In this document: positions 45,491 to 48,249 of the stretch, piece by piece
How positions within the stretch are numbered: the first letter of the stretch is position 1
Layout of the letters: each line of letters opens with the position of its first letter
Origin: a virus
Direction: 5' to 3' (one strand)
IMG/VR virus record: IMGVR_UViG_3300021090_000003
Coordinates: 1 to 48,249 of that record
Length of the DNA: 48,249 nucleotides
Notes under the pieces: generated by a model
What the model was told of the DNA's origin: nothing
The model's database searches: none
The model's input: the letters and a program-made list of their open reading frames with translations, nothing else
Translations under genes and position numbers: made by a program

Positions 45491-48179
45491 CTACCACTTC
45501 CTCAAACGGGCGAATGTTGACGATTACGGGCTTGCCGCCCGCTTTCGCGATTGTGCCAGATTTGAGGGCTTCCGCAGCAGCTTTCGCATCGGAGTAGTCG
45601 AAATCGATCAAACCGGCCTTCTTGGCCGACTCGTAGGCCCGCAATTGGGCCGCGGTCACGGACACGTCCGAGTTCAGCTTATCGCCGGCGACAGCCGCTT
45701 CCTCGGCGAGCTTCGCCAGGTTCTTCTGGCCGATCTTCTTGCCGCGCGCCTCGGGCTTCACGAAGGCATCGTTGATCGTGCGGACCTTGCCTTTCTGTTC
45801 GTAGGCAATGTACCCGTCGCCCTTCGACGCGCTGACGCGCTTCGAGCCGGGGACCATGTAGCGATCCGCGAACGGGTCGGCTTCCTTGGCCGCAGTGGCC
45901 TTCGGTTTCGCCTTGGGCTCGTCGGACAGGCCCAAGCCCTCGGCCAGGTCATCGACCGCCGGGCCTTTGCCGGGGGCGCCAGTCGCAGCGTAGTTCCCGG
46001 GAACGGCGTCATCGGGCATCAAGCCCAGGTCGCCGGCCAGGTTCACCGACGCGCCGCGCTGCACGCCGACTTTCGGCCGTTCTTCCGTGAGCGGCAAATT
46101 TGTGTTCGGGCCGCGGTACGGACCCTCGGGCGGGGTCGGATCGAATTCGATCACGTCCGGGTCCACTGGGGCGCCCGTGCGCCGCGCCGGGCCGGCTTTC
46201 ACCGGGGCATCCTCGACCAAGCCCAGCTCCGACGACAGATCGCGGAACGGGGGCAGTGAATCGCGTGCGCCGATGTCTTCCTCCAGCGCCAGGTCGCCCG
46301 TGTCGATTTCGCGCGGGCCGCGACCCGTGCCGTTCGGCTGCGGGATCGGTAGGCCATCGCGAGGCGTCGCCGGCGGCACCAGGGCGTCCAGTGGGTCGGT
46401 ATCCACGTTCGGCAGTTCCTGGGCGTTCGGCACAGGGTCCGGCGCCAGTTCCAGGTTGCCTGCGCGCTTGTTCGCTTCGATGGCCGAGCGGCCCGTCGCC
46501 GGGGGCAACGCTTCGTAGTTCGGTGCGGCGGCCGGCGGGAAGTCCGGGCCGGGGGTCTGGAAGTGTTCGCTCATGCCGCCCACGGGGCCGAGCGGCATCT
46601 TCTTGCCGAAGCTGTTCTGGTACATATCGGATTGCAGGAACTTCGAGACCGCCGGGGCGATCATGTCCTGAATCCAGTTGTGCGGGTTGATCGCGTCGGT
46701 GCCTACCATCGGGCGACTGGTCGACACGGGGAACGCCTCGCCGGCGTCCGCCACGACGCCCAGTTCCTCGGACAGGGGCACGTCGCGGTCCATCTGCTTG
46801 GACAGCTCAGACGCCTGCACCTTTCGGCCCACGGTCGCCTGCTGCACCGAATTGATCTTCGCCAGGTCTTTGCGCGCCTGCCGATACCGGGTTGCCACCT
46901 CGGGCTGCCCCATCGCCGTCGCATTGCGCTCCAGGAGGTCGTCCAGGGCGTCCGCGATCTGGCGCTGGGCCTTGCCCAGGTTCATCTTCTTGGGATTCGC
47001 CTGCTTGCCGCCGGCGGGCGGCGTTTGGTTGAACGTCGCCTGCTGGCGCAATTCCTTGACCGACTCGACGACCTTCGCCGCGTCCGCATCCTTCTCCAGT
47101 ACGGCCAGGTACTTGTTGACCTCGGCCGCGATTTCCGGGTTGCGCATCAGGGCCTTGTCCGCGCTGATGGAGCCGATGGCGTTATGCACGTCGGTATCTG
47201 CAACCACCTTGCCGATGGTCTTCATCGCTTCGTAGGCCGCATTCTTGGGCTCTTTCAGCTTCGAGAACTGCTTCGAGCCGAGCTGTTCGGGGTCCGCACC
47301 GATGGGCTTCGAGGCCAGTTCGGTAGCCGTTGCCTCGTTCTTCTTGTTGAAGCGGCGACGCACGTTCTGGCTGCCGCCTACGCCTTCAAGAAACTCGCCG
47401 AACGGCGCTTTGCCGTGCTCGGACGGGATGATGTCGAAGCCAGCGGCGCGGGTACGCTCCACATCGGTCTTCGGCACCTTGGGGTCTAGTTCCGGCACAT
47501 CGCGGACACCAGGCAGGCCCGGGTCCAGGTGGGCAGGCGTGTTGACCGGCGCATGGATGCGCTTCGGCACCTTGACACCGGCCACTGCGCCCATGATGTC
47601 GGGGGCGCCCCCGACCAGGGTCTGCCCCAGGGACGCCAGCAACGGGGAATCCGTCGCTTCCATGATCGAGTCGCCAGTCGTTTCACTGGCCGCACCGCCC
47701 ATGTACTTGTGCATCTTCTCGCCAACGGCCGACAGCATGTCCGAGCCGCCCTGCGTCACCGGCTTGTAGCCGAAGCCGCGGACCTGATCCATCTGCACCT
47801 CGGGGTCCAGGTTGCGCCCTTCCACCAGTTTGTTCACGCCCAGGGCGTTGTTGATGGTCGTACCAAACCCCTGGAGGCCGGCCAAAGGCTCCGTGACCGC
47901 GCTCGAAAGCACCGTCGCAGCGGCATCGGCCGTGTCCAGCAGGCCGGTGGGCGACGCCAGTACGTCGAGCACACCAGGCGCTTTCGCGGGGCTCGGCGTA
48001 TTGTCGTAACCTTCCTCGCCGGGCAGCCGCGGCGGGTCCACCATCGGATCGTAGGCTTTCTTTGGAGCGACACCGCCGCCCACAAGCCCGCGCTTGCGCG
48101 CCTCGGCCAGTAACCCCGCCTTCTCGGGGGGCAGCGTTCCGCGCTTCTCCAACTCGGCCATGATCGCGATTTTGTCCAT
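45477..48179 (-). CDS. Large internal virion/ejection protein with C-terminal GNAT domain, 900 aa
   Basis: A long, polar protein with helical coiled-coil parts (about 330-480), a low-complexity Pro/Asp-rich middle (about 540-740) and a C-terminal GNAT-like domain (about 780-865) with VKPEARGKKIG (motif A), followed by AYESAKKAGLIDFDYSD. Size and place after the other internal virion genes suggest a DNA-ejection protein. The acetyltransferase-like end is unusual and could be enzymatic in the host. The N-terminal start is duplicated at 1-57 by the circular overlap. Confidence 0.65.
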   Translation of the reverse strand: MDKIAIMAELEKRGTLPPEKAGLLAEARKRGLVGGGVAPKKAYDPMVDPPRLPGEEGYDNTPSPAKAPGVLDVLASPTGLLDTADAAATVLSSAVTEPLAGLQGFGTTINNALGVNKLVEGRNLDPEVQMDQVRGFGYKPVTQGGSDMLSAVGEKMHKYMGGAASETTGDSIMEATDSPLLASLGQTLVGGAPDIMGAVAGVKVPKRIHAPVNTPAHLDPGLPGVRDVPELDPKVPKTDVERTRAAGFDIIPSEHGKAPFGEFLEGVGGSQNVRRRFNKKNEATATELASKPIGADPEQLGSKQFSKLKEPKNAAYEAMKTIGKVVADTDVHNAIGSISADKALMRNPEIAAEVNKYLAVLEKDADAAKVVESVKELRQQATFNQTPPAGGKQANPKKMNLGKAQRQIADALDDLLERNATAMGQPEVATRYRQARKDLAKINSVQQATVGRKVQASELSKQMDRDVPLSEELGVVADAGEAFPVSTSRPMVGTDAINPHNWIQDMIAPAVSKFLQSDMYQNSFGKKMPLGPVGGMSEHFQTPGPDFPPAAAPNYEALPPATGRSAIEANKRAGNLELAPDPVPNAQELPNVDTDPLDALVPPATPRDGLPIPQPNGTGRGPREIDTGDLALEEDIGARDSLPPFRDLSSELGLVEDAPVKAGPARRTGAPVDPDVIEFDPTPPEGPYRGPNTNLPLTEERPKVGVQRGASVNLAGDLGLMPDDAVPGNYAATGAPGKGPAVDDLAEGLGLSDEPKAKPKATAAKEADPFADRYMVPGSKRVSASKGDGYIAYEQKGKVRTINDAFVKPEARGKKIGQKNLAKLAEEAAVAGDKLNSDVSVTAAQLRAYESAKKAGLIDFDYSDAKAAAEALKSGTIAKAGGKPVIVNIRPFEEVVDVTE

Positions 48180-48249
48180 GTTACTGGTTCAGCATTTGCA
48201 GCAGTTGTTCGTCACTCAGGGCCGAGAAGTCTTCGCCGCTGGTAGCAGC
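48123..48249. repeat. Right copy of 127-bp terminal direct repeat
   Basis: Identical to positions 1-127. It holds the start of the 900-residue gene (48179-48123) and the C-terminal end of the 401-residue gene (48249-48181). Confidence 0.95.
48181..48249 (-). CDS. Partial duplicate: last codons of the 401-residue virion protein
   Basis: Same sequence as 59-127: the C-terminal 22 codons and stop of the internal virion protein annotated in full at 59-1264. It is present only because the circular genome is written with overlapping ends. Confidence 0.9.
   Translation of the reverse strand, partial: AATSGEDFSALSDEQLLQMLNQ

Noticed and set aside
1-48249. Diversity-generating retroelement as in BPP-1-type phages
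   Set aside because: No reverse transcriptase motif and no template/variable repeat pair near the tail fibre are visible.
1-48249. CRISPR array or Cas genes
   Set aside because: No regularly spaced repeats of suitable length; the DUF2800 protein has Cas4-like features but lies among phage replication genes.

Overview
This window is one complete phage genome of the tailed-phage class (Caudoviricetes), with the gene content of a short-tailed podovirus. Its first 127 bases are repeated exactly as its last 127 bases, so the true unit is a circle (or circularly permuted molecule) of 48,122 bp. The repeat length of exactly 127 looks like an assembler k-mer overlap rather than a biological terminal repeat. 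Base composition is GC-rich, by eye a little above 60 percent. A two-component spanin pair shows that the host is a Gram-negative bacterium. I see no integrase, recognisable repressor, reverse transcriptase or CRISPR, so the phage looks virulent.

Layout: the genome has two divergent transcription units separated by about 1.07 kb of repeat-rich non-coding DNA (16396-17467). The units converge at a hairpin near 38.58-38.61 kb. Everything from 16.4 kb leftward through position 1, across the junction and on to 38.6 kb is on the minus strand and is the late unit. In order of transcription it holds tRNA-Trp, terminase small and large subunits, two tiny genes, portal, scaffold, capsid staple, major capsid, two further head genes, tail adaptor, two nozzle-like proteins, T7 gp13-like GNAT protein, internal virion proteins, a 900-residue ejection-type protein ending in a GNAT domain, tail fibre with LamG domains, holin, endolysin, an exported FN3-like protein, a second holin-like protein, Rz/Rz1 spanins, a metallophosphoesterase and a SprT-like metallopeptidase. 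Everything from 17.47 to 38.58 kb is on the plus strand.

The plus strand has two parts. From 17.47 to 26.73 kb there is a chain of about 26 small genes joined by ATGA, GTGA or TAATG overlaps. Nearly all are unrecognised and several are single-span membrane microproteins; by position this is the early, host-takeover region. It ends at a good Rho-independent terminator (26748-26777). A sigma70-like promoter overlapping that terminator then leads into the replication module: PrimPol-PriCT-VapE-type primase/helicase, DUF2800 PD-(D/E)XK protein, DUF2815 ssDNA-binding protein, HNH endonuclease, family A DNA polymerase with 3'-5' exonuclease, VRR-NUC nuclease, SNF2-type helicase, MazG-like pyrophosphohydrolase and a DUF5664-type dNTP diphosphohydrolase-like protein.

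Points that stand out: the non-coding hub with four separate repeat families, including two TGACAA-N3-TTGTCA operators 42 bp apart although no repressor gene is recognised; a probable membrane microprotein gene broken by a 5-bp tandem duplication; tandem and dispersed paralogues in the early region; ribosome-binding-site hairpins before the replication and capsid genes; a perfect 21-bp inverted repeat at 32.4 kb; an AT-shifted patch inside the helicase gene; and GNAT-like domains in two virion proteins. All functional calls are by eye from motifs and gene order; no database search was possible.
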